Below, in pieces: positions 44,526 to 52,674 of a stretch of 64,000 nucleotides of DNA. Position numbers and translations under genes: made by a program. The first letter of the stretch is position 1. Every line of letters begins with the position of its first letter. The notes beneath the pieces are model-generated. The model was not told the DNA's origin and ran no database searches. It was given only the letters and a program-made list of their open reading frames with translations. Location of the stretch: positions 234,204 through 298,203 of the forward strand of contig NZ_JAMTCK010000013.1 of assembly GCF_024171785.1 (NCBI RefSeq), written 5' to 3'. The stretch comes from Goodfellowiella coeruleoviolacea (GTDB lineage Bacteria > Actinomycetota > Actinomycetes > Mycobacteriales > Pseudonocardiaceae).

Positions 44526-45062
44526 ATGGCAGACCTCCAGATTTCGGACCGGGGCGAGATGGCTCGCCGGCCCGCCCACGTCGTCTCGGGACTGCTGGCC
44601 CTGGCCGGCTGGGCCGTGGCGCGCGCACTGCTGGCCGGCCGGGTGTGCTGGCTGCGGTGCGGCCAGGCCCTGGCCGCCGGCCGGGCGTGGTACCGCGACC
44701 TGGTCGCCGGTGGCTTGGACGTGTTCGGACGGCCGAGGCCACGCAGGCGGGTGCGCCGGTGCGCCGAGCGGCCCGCACCGCACGGCCCCGGGTGCACCGC
44801 CGGCCGGAACCGGCCGGGCCACCTCGGTCCCGCCTTGTCCACAGTGGAGCGCGACCGCACACCGCGGCGGTCCGGGCCCGGTTCCACCCGTCCGCCGAGG
44901 ACATCGGCGCGGTGGACCGGCCGGGCTGCCGGGCCGGCCTCGGCCCGTCCGGTGCTGTCCCGCCACGCGCTGCTCCGACCCGCGCTGTCCCGGGCCGACA
45001 TCTCGCGGCCCCGCCGCCGCACAGCCACCACCGGCCCGGGGCGGCCGGGCGGGCGGCGCTGA
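44526..45062 (+). CDS. Hypothetical protein, possible short membrane-associated protein
   Basis: 178 residues if real. The first 60 residues have good codon bias and a hydrophobic/aromatic stretch (VVSGLLALAGWAVARALLAGRVCWLRCG); the rest is Arg/Pro-rich and poorly biased and includes a TCCACAGTGGA element. No recognised family. A competing antisense open frame covers the same bases. It may be a short gene whose true end differs, or noncoding. Confidence 0.35.
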   Translation: MADLQISDRGEMARRPAHVVSGLLALAGWAVARALLAGRVCWLRCGQALAAGRAWYRDLVAGGLDVFGRPRPRRRVRRCAERPAPHGPGCTAGRNRPGHLGPALSTVERDRTPRRSGPGSTRPPRTSARWTGRAAGPASARPVLSRHALLRPALSRADISRPRRRTATTGPGRPGGRR

Positions 45063-45070
45063 TCGCCCGG

Positions 45071-45637
45071 TCAGGCCGCGCGCCGCAGTGCCACCAGCGG
45101 GATGGTGCGGCCGGCGCGCCGGCGGAACTCGGCGAATCCCGGGTCCGCCGCGATCTGCCGGTCCCACAGCGCGTCGTGCTCGCGCTCGTCGACAAGGCTG
45201 GCGCGGGCCGGAAAGCGCTCGGTGCCCACCTCGACGGTGGCGGTCGGGTCCTTGACCAGGTTGTGGAACCAGCCCGGTGCGGCGGGCGCGCCGCCGTTCG
45301 AGGCGAACACGATCAGCCGGTCGCCGTCACGCAGGTAGACCAGTGGGGTGGTGCGGTGCAGGCCGGTGCGTGCGCCCCGGGTGGTGAGCAACAGCAGTGG
45401 CACGCCAGCGAAGTGGCCGCCGACCTGGCCGCCGTTGGCCCGGAACTCGGCGATGATCCGCCGGTTCACCGGGTTGCTGTTGTTGGTCTCTCCACTGTGG
45501 ACATCCTGGGGGGCGCCCTTGGCGCTGTCCCGGTCCCGAACGGTCGAACCGCTGCCGTGCTCACCAGTGGTGCTGGTGGCACCGCTGTCGTCGCGGCCGT
45601 GGGCGGGTCCGGTGGTGCCGCTGTCGGCTGTCGTCAT
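45071..45637 (-). CDS. Ddn-type deazaflavin (F420)-dependent nitroreductase family protein
   Basis: 188 residues. After a Ser/Thr/Gly-rich N-terminal extension (about 55 residues) comes the split-barrel domain with GVPLLLLTTRGARTGLHRTTPLVYLRDGDRLIVFASNGG in outline, the signature PGWFHNLVKDPTATVEVG and the end ARRAGRTIPLVALRR. The family uses F420H2 to reduce quinones, nitro compounds or tetracyclines. ATG at 45637 overlaps the aldo/keto reductase stop by four bases, so both form one operon under the MerR promoter. Confidence 0.93.
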   Translation of the reverse strand: MTTADSGTTGPAHGRDDSGATSTTGEHGSGSTVRDRDSAKGAPQDVHSGETNNSNPVNRRIIAEFRANGGQVGGHFAGVPLLLLTTRGARTGLHRTTPLVYLRDGDRLIVFASNGGAPAAPGWFHNLVKDPTATVEVGTERFPARASLVDEREHDALWDRQIAADPGFAEFRRRAGRTIPLVALRRAA

Positions 45638-46554
45638 GGCCGGGCGTTCCCTTCGGGTGCGCTGGTGGCCGCGGTGAGGCGGCGCACCTGGTCGTCGGTC
45701 AGCTCGACGCGCAGCGCGCCGACGTTCTCCGCCAGGTGCGCCGGGGACGAGGTGCCCGGGATCGGGATGACCGTGGGTGCGCGGTGCAGCAGCCAGGCCA
45801 GGGCGACCTGGGCCGGGGTGGCGCCCACCTCGCGGGCGATGGCGGCCACCGGGCTGTCCGGGCCGGCGTGCTCGCCCATGGCGATGGGGAAGAAGGGCAG
45901 GAACGCGATGCCGTGCTCGGCGGCGTAGTCCACGACGTCGTCGTGCTGTCTGCTGGCCAGGTTGTACATGTTCTGCACGCTGGCGATCGGCGTGATCTCG
46001 GCGGCCTGGCGCAGCTGGTCGACGGTGACCTCGGACAGGCCCACGTGCCGGACCTTGCCCTGCTCCTGGAGCTGCCGCAGGGCGCCGATCTGGTCGGCCA
46101 GCGGCACGTTGGGGTCGACGCGGTGCAGCTGCAGCAGGTCCAGCCGCTCCACGCGGAGCCGGCGCAGGCTCAGCTCGGCCTGCTGGCGCAGGTAGTCGGG
46201 GTGTCCGAGCACGCTCCACTCGGTGGGACTCGGCCGGACCACGCCGACCTTGGTCGCGATCACCACGTTGTCCCGGTAGGGGTGCAGGGCTTCGGCGACG
46301 AGTTCCTCGCTGGCGCCGAGGGCGTAGGCGTCGGCGGTGTCGATCAGGTCCACGCCGAGTTCCACGGCACGGCGCAGCACCGCGACGGCGCCGGCCCGGT
46401 CCGCGGGTGCCCGCCAGATGTGCGCGGCCTGGCCGCGCGGCGAGTCCGGGCCGTCCGCGAGACGCATGGCGCCGAAGCCGATGCGGCGCACCGGCAGGTC
46501 ACCGCCCAGGGCGACGACCTCGGCTGTTCGGGAGTTGACTGTCGTGGCGTTCAT
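45634..46554 (-). CDS. Aldo/keto reductase
   Basis: 306 residues, (beta/alpha)8 barrel using NADPH. Catalytic tetrad visible: Asp and Tyr in DLIDTADAYALGASEELVAEAL, Lys in NVVIATKVGVVRP and His in LLQLHRVDPNVPLADQ. C-terminal cofactor region IPGTSSPAHLAENVGAL. First gene of a two-gene operon with the F420-type oxidoreductase. The promoter at 46562-46593 places the transcription start close to the ATG, so the transcript may be leaderless. Confidence 0.95.
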   Translation of the reverse strand: MNATTVNSRTAEVVALGGDLPVRRIGFGAMRLADGPDSPRGQAAHIWRAPADRAGAVAVLRRAVELGVDLIDTADAYALGASEELVAEALHPYRDNVVIATKVGVVRPSPTEWSVLGHPDYLRQQAELSLRRLRVERLDLLQLHRVDPNVPLADQIGALRQLQEQGKVRHVGLSEVTVDQLRQAAEITPIASVQNMYNLASRQHDDVVDYAAEHGIAFLPFFPIAMGEHAGPDSPVAAIAREVGATPAQVALAWLLHRAPTVIPIPGTSSPAHLAENVGALRVELTDDQVRRLTAATSAPEGNARP

Positions 46555-46561
46555 GCCGACA

Positions 46562-46593
46562 ACGCTAGAATCTCACATGGATGTAAGTTTCAA
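46562..46593 (-). promoter_or_regulatory. MerR-type promoter of the aldo/keto reductase operon
   Basis: On the minus strand TTGAAA (46593-46588) and TAGCGT (46567-46562) are spaced by 20 bases, the over-long spacing typical of MerR-activated promoters. The spacer holds the dyad CTTACAT-cc-ATGTGAG (one mismatch), the expected MerR site. Confidence 0.75.
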
Positions 46594-46613
46594 CCCCAGG
46601 TGAGGCGGCTCAC

Positions 46614-47036
46614 ATGAAGATCGGCGAACTGGCGCGCACGACCGGCGTGAGCCCTCGACTGCTGCGCTACTACGAGGAGCAGGGGCTGCTCGTGTCGCAC
46701 CGGGTCGGCACCGGTCACCGCCGTTACGCGGCTGACGCGCCCACCGTGGTCGGCCACATCCGCACCCTGCTCGCCGCCGGACTGCCGACCAGCGTGATCC
46801 GCGGCGTGCTGCCGTGCGTGACCGGGGCGGGACCGCGGCTGCACGAGTGCGTGGTCGGCGTGCTGCGGGACCAGCTGCGCGGCGTTGACGAGCGGATCGG
46901 GGCCCTGCGGCAGACCCGTGCCGCCCTCGCCGACCTGCTCGCCACCGCCGAACAGCACCACGACACCGATCAGGACGTCGACCAGGACACCCCGGACCAG
47001 CGCCAGACCGCGCCGGTCGTCCGCTCGGTCGCCTAG
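46614..47036 (+). CDS. MerR family transcriptional regulator
   Basis: 140 residues. N-terminal winged helix MKIGELARTTGVSPRLLRYYEEQGLLVSHR in outline, followed by VVGHIRTLLAAGLPTSVIRGVLPCV and a coiled dimerisation helix. No Cys pattern for metal binding, so a small-molecule or redox-type effector is likelier. Preceded by GGTGAGG. Divergent from the aldo/keto reductase operon, which it probably activates. Confidence 0.94.
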   Translation: MKIGELARTTGVSPRLLRYYEEQGLLVSHRVGTGHRRYAADAPTVVGHIRTLLAAGLPTSVIRGVLPCVTGAGPRLHECVVGVLRDQLRGVDERIGALRQTRAALADLLATAEQHHDTDQDVDQDTPDQRQTAPVVRSVA

Positions 47037-47126
47037 CCGAAACCCGCCGTCCACAGTGGACCGGGTGCGCCCGGCGCGGTCGCCCAACACCAACTCCGTC
47101 CCGGCCGCGCCACGCCGGGGACGGGC

Positions 47127-47162
47127 GGGGTGGGCAACGGCTGTTCGCCCGCTGCCCACCCC
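47127..47162. terminator. Bidirectional hairpin terminator
   Basis: Perfect 10-base stem GGGGTGGGCA / TGCCCACCCC with a 16-base loop, between the convergent MerR and MFS genes. Confidence 0.65.
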
Positions 47163-47201
47163 ACGTGCTGCCACCTGTCGCGGGTGGTGGCGCCGCCGTG
47201 G

Positions 47202-48392
47202 TCAGGCGCCGCACGCCTCCAGTTCCGATCCCGCGCCCACGACGGCGGGTGCTGGCGTGCGCCGGCGGACGAGTTCGGGAACCAGCGTGCCGAGCCCGAG
47301 CAGGGCCAGGCCCGCGCCCAGCCACAGCGGGGCCCGCAGGCCGAACTTGTCGATGCCCAGCCCGCCCAGTGCGGACCCGAGGATGACGCCGAGCGTGATG
47401 AACGAGGAGTGCACGGTGTTGACCAGCGGGCGGGCATTGCCGGCGCGCTGGACGCGGGTGACCATGGCCGGGTTCATGGTCACGCCGACCAGGCCGATGC
47501 CGATCAGGCAGATCACCACGGCCACGCTGACGTGGGCCAGCAGCGCGAATCCCACGAGGAAGGCCAGGTTCAACACCAGGCCGCAGCACAGCACGGCGAC
47601 GGTGTGCCGGTCGGCGAGCCGGCCGACCACGGTGTTGCCGACCACGGTGGCCGCACCGTAGGCGACCAGCAGCAGCGGGACGGTTTCCGCGCTGAAGCCG
47701 GTGATCTGGGTGAGGATCGGGTTGAAGTAGCTGAACGCGGCGAAGGTCGCGCCGATGATGAGCGTGCTGGTGCTGAGCACCAGCCACAGCCTGGCGTTGC
47801 GGAACACGCCCAGCTCCTGCCGGATGCCACCCTCGGCGCTGGCCCGCTCCAGCGCGGGCACGCCGCCGAGGGTGGCCAGCGCGGCGAGCACGGTGAGCAC
47901 GGCGATGGCCCAGAACGGCGCGCGCCACCCCAGGTTCTCGCCGATCAGCGTGGACAGCGGCAGTCCCAGCAGGGTGCCCAGCATCAGCCCGTTCATCACC
48001 ACGGCCACGGCGCGGCCGCGCACCTCCGGGCGGGTCAGTTGGGCGCACAGCGAGATCGCCACGCCGAAGAACGCCTGCGAGGCAACGCCGGTGATGATCC
48101 GCGCCACCAGCATCACGCCGTAGCCGGAGGCGGTGGCGGCGAGCAGGTTGCCCACCAGGAAGATCCCGAACAGCGCCAGCAGCGCCGGTTTCGGCCGCAC
48201 CCGCAGCAGCGCGACCGTCAGGAACGGACCGCCGGCGGCCATGGCCACCGCGAAGGCGGTGATGAGGTAACCGATCTGCGAGATGGTGGCGGACAACCCC
48301 TCGGCCATCTGCGGCATCAGTCCGGCGACAACGAACTCGCTGGTCACCATGGCGAAGATGCCAAGGGCCAGCACGTACACGGCGCGGGGCAT
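47202..48392 (-). CDS. MFS transporter (DHA1, AraJ/sugar-efflux-like)
   Basis: 396 residues, 12 helices. Opens with VYVLALGIFAMVTSEFVVAGLMPQMAEGL and has loop VRGRAVAVVMNGLMLGTLLGLPLST, typical of the AraJ/PbuE-like efflux group. The ATG at 48392 has AGGAG six bases upstream. It lies downstream of a TetR gene on the same strand, and both promoters carry the same 22-base operator, so it is the probable target pump. Substrate unknown, likely a toxic small molecule. Confidence 0.93.
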   Translation of the reverse strand: MPRAVYVLALGIFAMVTSEFVVAGLMPQMAEGLSATISQIGYLITAFAVAMAAGGPFLTVALLRVRPKPALLALFGIFLVGNLLAATASGYGVMLVARIITGVASQAFFGVAISLCAQLTRPEVRGRAVAVVMNGLMLGTLLGLPLSTLIGENLGWRAPFWAIAVLTVLAALATLGGVPALERASAEGGIRQELGVFRNARLWLVLSTSTLIIGATFAAFSYFNPILTQITGFSAETVPLLLVAYGAATVVGNTVVGRLADRHTVAVLCCGLVLNLAFLVGFALLAHVSVAVVICLIGIGLVGVTMNPAMVTRVQRAGNARPLVNTVHSSFITLGVILGSALGGLGIDKFGLRAPLWLGAGLALLGLGTLVPELVRRRTPAPAVVGAGSELEACGA

Positions 48393-48414
48393 GGTGCTCC
48401 TCAGGTTGACGAAA

Positions 48415-48436
48415 TTTTGTATCGTTCAGTGCAAAA
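48415..48436. promoter_or_regulatory. TetR operator copy 1 (MFS promoter)
   Basis: TTTTGTATCGTTCAGTGCAA (to 48436) with terminal inverted TTTTG/CAAAA. Matches 18 of 22 positions of the reverse complement of the copy at 49130-49151. Confidence 0.8.
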
Positions 48437-48515
48437 CCAGGGCGCGGCAAACCCACGGCGGACCGGGAGCGATCAGCCGCGCGGGTTCAGCTGTGCAGGC
48501 TGGTCGACGCGGGGA

Positions 48516-49112
48516 TCAGCAGGTCAGCGCGTCCACCGCCGTCGCGGCGATGGCCTCCAGGGTGGCGCGGTCGGCGCCCCCCTGGGCGGAGACCCGCATC
48601 CCGCCGATCACCGCGTTCAGGAAGCGGGCCAGCGAGTCGGCATCGCGGCCGGAGGTGATGTCGCCATCCCGCTGCCCGGCCGCCACCACCGCCCGGAACG
48701 AGGCCAGCCGGCGCGCCAGGTCGCGCTCCAGCATCCGGTCCGTCTCCGGGTCCTGCCCGGCGAGTTCCACCGTGGCGTTGACCGTCAGGCAGCCGAGACT
48801 GTGACCGTTGCGCCGGTTCTCGATCTCGTCGTCGATGATCCTGGCGAACAGGTCGCGGATCCGCTCCACAGCCGGCCGTTGCTGGTCGTCCAGGATGGTG
48901 AGCTGCCTGGTGGTCATGGTGTCGATGTAGCGGGCCAGTGCCCGCCGGAACAGGTCGCGCTTGCTGCTGAAGGTGTTGTAGATGCTGCTGCGCCCCAGGC
49001 CGGTGGCCTCGCACAGGTCCTGGGTCGAGGTGGCCTCGTAGCCGTTCACCCAGAAGGCGTGCATTGCCGCGTCCAGGGCTCGTTCCTCGTCAAAGGTCCT
49101 CGGGCGAGCCAC
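48516..49112 (-). CDS. TetR family regulator controlling the adjacent MFS pump
   Basis: 198 residues from the GTG at 49112. Helix-turn-helix FDEERALDAAMHAFWVNGYE and TQDLCEATGLGRSSIYNTFSSKRDLF, the AcrR/TetR_C_13-like set associated with efflux control. C-terminal domain includes GCLTVNATVELAGQDPE and LARFLNAVIGGMRVSAQGG. It probably represses itself and the MFS gene through the shared operators at 49130 and 48415. Confidence 0.93.
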   Translation of the reverse strand: MARPRTFDEERALDAAMHAFWVNGYEATSTQDLCEATGLGRSSIYNTFSSKRDLFRRALARYIDTMTTRQLTILDDQQRPAVERIRDLFARIIDDEIENRRNGHSLGCLTVNATVELAGQDPETDRMLERDLARRLASFRAVVAAGQRDGDITSGRDADSLARFLNAVIGGMRVSAQGGADRATLEAIAATAVDALTC

Positions 49113-49129
49113 GCGCAGACCATAACACG

Positions 49130-49151
49130 TTTTGTACTGACCGATGCAATA
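49130..49151. promoter_or_regulatory. TetR operator copy 2 (tetR promoter)
   Basis: TTTTGTACTGACCGATGCAA (to 49151), 18 bases upstream of the TetR start; related to the MFS operator in inverted orientation. Confidence 0.8.
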
Positions 49152-49350
49152 TCCGCGTCGAAAACCGCGTTCCGTTGCCGGACAACGACGCCAGCCGGTG
49201 CGCAGCGGCCGCACCGCGCAGCCCGAGCCGACCGGGCGCCCAGCGCGGCCGGAGCCGGGACAGGCGGATCAGGCAGATACCACCCACCGCGTGGGCGCCG
49301 ACCTCCTGCGGCCGCATCGGGGCCGGCACCAGGTCGGCGGCGACCCACGC

Positions 49351-50862
49351 TCAGCGCCCTGCCACCGCTGTCCGATCCACCGCTGTCCGATCCACCGCCT
49401 CCTGGGCACCACGTGTCCGCGCGAGTCCCACGAGTCGGGCCAGCAGCACGGCGCCGCCCCCGACTGTCGCGATGGCCAGGAGCAGCATGAACGTCGGATA
49501 CAGGTAGGGCACCTGGATCCAGGCGACATCACGCCCCCGGTAGAGCGCGCCGACAACCCGGTGGATCGACACGCACAGCGCCAGCGGCAGCAGGAGCGGG
49601 AGCAGCCGCGCGACCACGCCCAGCGGCCTCCGCGCGCGCCTGGTGGCCCAGCGCCCCGACCGCAGCACACCCCGCACGACCAGCAGCACCGTGCCCACGG
49701 TGAGCAGCAGCAACACCGCGTCGGCACCGAGCGAGGACAGCGCGCCCGGCGGTGCCGGCACTGGCGCGCCCTCCAGCAGCGCGATCAGCCGCTCGGCGAG
49801 CGCGGCGGCATCGCCCCAGGCCAGACCGGTGTTGGCGATGACCGCCAGACCGTAGCCGGAGGCGGGCAGCAGCGCCTGGTAGGCGGTGGCGGTGAACAGG
49901 TCACCGCTGTGCGCGATCAGCGGAGCACCCGACGCCGTGGTGTCGACATCCCAGCCCAGGGCGTAGGAGGAGCCCGCCACGCCCGAGGGCGTGTGCGACC
50001 GCTCGATGCTCGCCGCTGAGGCGATGACCGCCCCGTTCGGACCACGACCCGAGTTGTTCTGGGCGATCAGCCACGCCCCCATGTCGGCCGCGGAACTGAG
50101 CACCCCACCGGAGCCGTTGCCGAACGCGCGCGGCTCCGGTGCGGCGATGGGCCCGCCGAGGATCTTGATGTGGCCGTGGGCGCTGGGCGGCAGGTCGCGC
50201 TCGGTGTTGCCGGTGCGACTGTCGCTCATGCCGAGCGGGCCGAAGACGTGCTGGCGCAGGTAGTCGTCGAACGGCTGGCCGCTGACCACCTCGACCAGGC
50301 GTGCCGCCACCTGGAAGTTCGGGTTGTGGTACGAGTACCGGGTTCCCGGCTCGGCGGCCAGGCCGGCCGTGCGCATCCCGGCCACCGCCTCCTGCAGCGA
50401 CCCGGGTTGGGTCCGGCGGAAGGCGGCGAAGGTCGTGTCGGACATGCCCGAGGTCTGGTCCAGCAACTGGCGCACGGTGATGGCCTCGACGCGCGGATCG
50501 GCCAGGGTGAACTCCGGCAGGTACGCGCGCACCGGTCGGCCGAGGTCCACCCGACCGGCCTCCACCAGTTGCAGCACGGCGAGCGCGGTGAACGACTTGC
50601 TCACCGACGCCACGGCCATCGGGGTGTGCTCGGTGATCGGGTCACCGGCAGGGCTGTGGCCGTACCCGGCGGCGTGCACCACCTCGGCACCCCGGGTGAC
50701 CACCACCGCCACGCCGGGGACGTTCGCGGCATCGCGGTACTGCTGGACAACAGCGTCGATACCGGCAACGTCAACTGCGGGCGGGGACAGGGCGGCGGCG
50801 CTCGGAGCCAACGACGCGGCACCGGCCGTCACCGCGCACAGGACCAACATGCGAAGGGACAC
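49351..50862 (-). CDS. Class C beta-lactamase-type serine hydrolase with membrane tail
   Basis: 503 residues from a GTG at 50862 preceded by AGGA; an ATG at 50898 is also in frame. A signal peptide (SLRMLVLCAVTAGAASLAPSAAA) leads an extracytoplasmic beta-lactamase/PBP4-like domain with nucleophile SVSK (in VASVSKSFTALAVL), the YSYHN motif and DLFTATAYQALLPASGYG near the HxG region. About 110 C-terminal residues form three hydrophobic helices that would anchor it. Likely a D-aminopeptidase, carboxypeptidase or esterase at the cell surface, not a drug-resistance lactamase. Confidence 0.9.
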   Translation of the reverse strand: MSLRMLVLCAVTAGAASLAPSAAALSPPAVDVAGIDAVVQQYRDAANVPGVAVVVTRGAEVVHAAGYGHSPAGDPITEHTPMAVASVSKSFTALAVLQLVEAGRVDLGRPVRAYLPEFTLADPRVEAITVRQLLDQTSGMSDTTFAAFRRTQPGSLQEAVAGMRTAGLAAEPGTRYSYHNPNFQVAARLVEVVSGQPFDDYLRQHVFGPLGMSDSRTGNTERDLPPSAHGHIKILGGPIAAPEPRAFGNGSGGVLSSAADMGAWLIAQNNSGRGPNGAVIASAASIERSHTPSGVAGSSYALGWDVDTTASGAPLIAHSGDLFTATAYQALLPASGYGLAVIANTGLAWGDAAALAERLIALLEGAPVPAPPGALSSLGADAVLLLLTVGTVLLVVRGVLRSGRWATRRARRPLGVVARLLPLLLPLALCVSIHRVVGALYRGRDVAWIQVPYLYPTFMLLLAIATVGGGAVLLARLVGLARTRGAQEAVDRTAVDRTAVAGR

Positions 50863-50947
50863 GACGAGAATCCTGGCCCGGTCGTGCTCCGTCCACATCG
50901 GACCACAGCCGGCACTTCCGAGTCAGCCCCAGGTCTGACCCCACCGC

Positions 50948-51598
50948 TCAGTCACCAGGCCCCGTACTGTCCGGGGTGGACTTCCGGGCAGCGGCCCCGC
51001 CCGCCCCGGTGTGGGCAACGGAAGCCAGCAGGGCGGCACTCCAGAAGTAGACATCAGGGCTTGCGTTCCCGGACTCGGTGAGCCACGCGGCCGCCCGCCG
51101 GGCCTCGTCCCCGTCCTGGATCAGCCCCCACCTACCCGGCCGGACACCCGTCGCTCGCTCGACGTCGGAGACCAGCCCGCCAAGACAAATCCAGGTGTGC
51201 CATCCCCCGAAGTCGAAGCCGACCAGCTCGAAACCCAGCACCTGCCCGACTCGACCGTCGGTCACCGGTTGGTGGCGGGCCAACCGCTCCGGCACGCCGC
51301 CAGCCAGTTCGTCCCAGCCGGCCTCGGCCATGTCCTCGACCAGCGCCGGGATGTCCCGCGCGGAGAATCCCACCACGAGCACCTGGGCGCCGGGCACACC
51401 CGACCGAGCGCGGGCCTGCTCGGCTGACTCCGGGTCGGCGAACCAGAACTGCCAGTCCTCCGGGCCCGCCGGCACGAGATCCACGACGCAGTTGCTCATC
51501 GACACCAGTTCACCGGGCGGCAGGCCGGCGTCCGCCCAGTCCGGCCGTGCCACCCGCGGCGCCACCCGGTACCCGCCCACAACGAAATCCGAGTCCAC
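50948..51598 (-). CDS. Conserved hypothetical protein
   Basis: 216 residues, no family recognised. Acidic, Trp-rich soluble protein (WADAGLPPGELVSMSNCVVDLVPAGPEDWQFWFADPE; GFELVGFDFGGWHTWICLGG; GVRPGRWGLIQDGDEARRAAAWL). Composition resembles small immunity-type proteins and the sequence looks well conserved in the central part. Sits between the serine hydrolase and a toxin-antitoxin pair on the same strand. Confidence 0.75.
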   Translation of the reverse strand: MDSDFVVGGYRVAPRVARPDWADAGLPPGELVSMSNCVVDLVPAGPEDWQFWFADPESAEQARARSGVPGAQVLVVGFSARDIPALVEDMAEAGWDELAGGVPERLARHQPVTDGRVGQVLGFELVGFDFGGWHTWICLGGLVSDVERATGVRPGRWGLIQDGDEARRAAAWLTESGNASPDVYFWSAALLASVAHTGAGGAAARKSTPDSTGPGD

Positions 51599-51654
51599 CC
51601 CACCAGGATCACCAGCCGCGCAAGGACTTTTCCGGCAGCGCGTGGCACCCGCGC

Positions 51655-52089
51655 TCAGACGTGCACCACGGCGACGCGCTGGTCCTTGGCGACTCCCGGC
51701 TCCTCGACCAGGCGAGTCAGATCATTGACATCACTGGTGAGCAGCACGACAGGTCGGGGCAACCCCAGCGCGGTAGCCGCGACCACGGCGTCGATCGCAC
51801 AGCGGTGACCGGACAACCCAGTGGCACCGAGCAGCTCACCAGCGGCGCGCCCGAGTTCAGGCGTCACAGGCGTGATCACGACCCGGGACAGGACGCGATG
51901 CACCAGCACATCACGCGCGTTCCCCCGAAGCACCTCGGCCAAGGTGACAGCACTGACCACCACCCGGGCGCGACGGGCCCTGGCGACCTCCAGATACGCC
52001 CGTGCACGCTGGTCCCCATCCGCGAGTTTGGCCAGGCCCTCGCTGTCCAGAACCAGCGTGCCCCCCACCGCTACTCGGCGTCCGGCCAC
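51655..52089 (-). CDS. PIN-domain toxin (VapC-like)
   Basis: 144 residues. PIN fold with acidic residues placed as expected for a Mg-dependent ribonuclease: Asp in LVLDSEGLAKL, Glu in SAVTLAEVLRG, and Asp in HRCAIDAVVAATAL and LLTSDVNDLTRLV. Overlaps the upstream antitoxin gene by 19 bases, the usual antitoxin-first order. Probably cleaves tRNA or rRNA when freed. Confidence 0.9.
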   Translation of the reverse strand: MAGRRVAVGGTLVLDSEGLAKLADGDQRARAYLEVARARRARVVVSAVTLAEVLRGNARDVLVHRVLSRVVITPVTPELGRAAGELLGATGLSGHRCAIDAVVAATALGLPRPVVLLTSDVNDLTRLVEEPGVAKDQRVAVVHV

Positions 52090-52529
52090 GCCGCACCAGC
52101 CTCCGCCAGGAACGCCTCCGGCACGGGGCCGTGCTCGTCTTCGAGCAGTGCGGCCAGTTCGGCGAGCAGGTCCAACTCCAGTTGCCGCGCGACGGCCTCG
52201 GTCACGTACTGGCTGAACTCACCCCGCCCCACCCGCTGCTGGACCGCCGCGGTCAGCCCTTCCGGCATGGAGACGCTGATCTTGCGCGACCGGCCGAGAG
52301 CACGCACGTTTCCGGCCATCTCGGCACGAGCAGCCTCCGTGTGGGCGAGTAGCTCCCGCTGCTCAGGGGATGCTTTACCCAGGTCGTGAAAACGACCAAG
52401 CAGCCCTGCGACTTCCCCGGTTGGCGGGGTGTGCCCAGCCGTTGACCTGGCGGATTCAGCCGCTGACCGAAGGTGGTCAAGAAGCGTGCGGGCATCCGCG
52501 CCAGCGGGCTCCTCAGGCAACGCGGTCAT
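52071..52529 (-). CDS. Ribbon-helix-helix-type antitoxin paired with the PIN toxin
   Basis: 152 residues, longer than typical. The C-terminal half carries SRKISVSMPEGLTAAVQQRVGRGEFSQYVTEAVARQLELDLLAELAALLE in outline, a CopG/MazE-type DNA-binding and toxin-contact region ending VPEAFLAEAGAAWPDAE. The N-terminal 70 residues are an Ala-rich helical extension. Autoregulates the operon in known systems. Confidence 0.85.
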   Translation of the reverse strand: MTALPEEPAGADARTLLDHLRSAAESARSTAGHTPPTGEVAGLLGRFHDLGKASPEQRELLAHTEAARAEMAGNVRALGRSRKISVSMPEGLTAAVQQRVGRGEFSQYVTEAVARQLELDLLAELAALLEDEHGPVPEAFLAEAGAAWPDAE

Positions 52530-52604
52530 AGCGTGATGCTACCAGCGGTAGTAAGACCGGACCAGGTTGACTGTGCGGCGGCGCCAGGACACTGCCCGCA
52601 ACGG

Positions 52605-52644
52605 GGTCAGGCGGGTGCCGAACGTTGTCGACACCCGCCTGACC
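52605..52644. terminator. Hairpin terminator downstream of nrdJ
   Basis: Perfect 13-base stem GGTCAGGCGGGTG / CACCCGCCTGACC, loop of 14 bases, between nrdJ and the toxin-antitoxin operon. Confidence 0.8.
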
Positions 52645-52674
52645 AGGTACGTCACCCCGAAGGGCGGTCGTGGA

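Noticed and set aside
43647..45167. 506-codon minus-strand frame over the epimerase gene
   Set aside because: Arg/Gly/Pro-rich antisense sequence; the plus-strand epimerase has clear SDR motifs.
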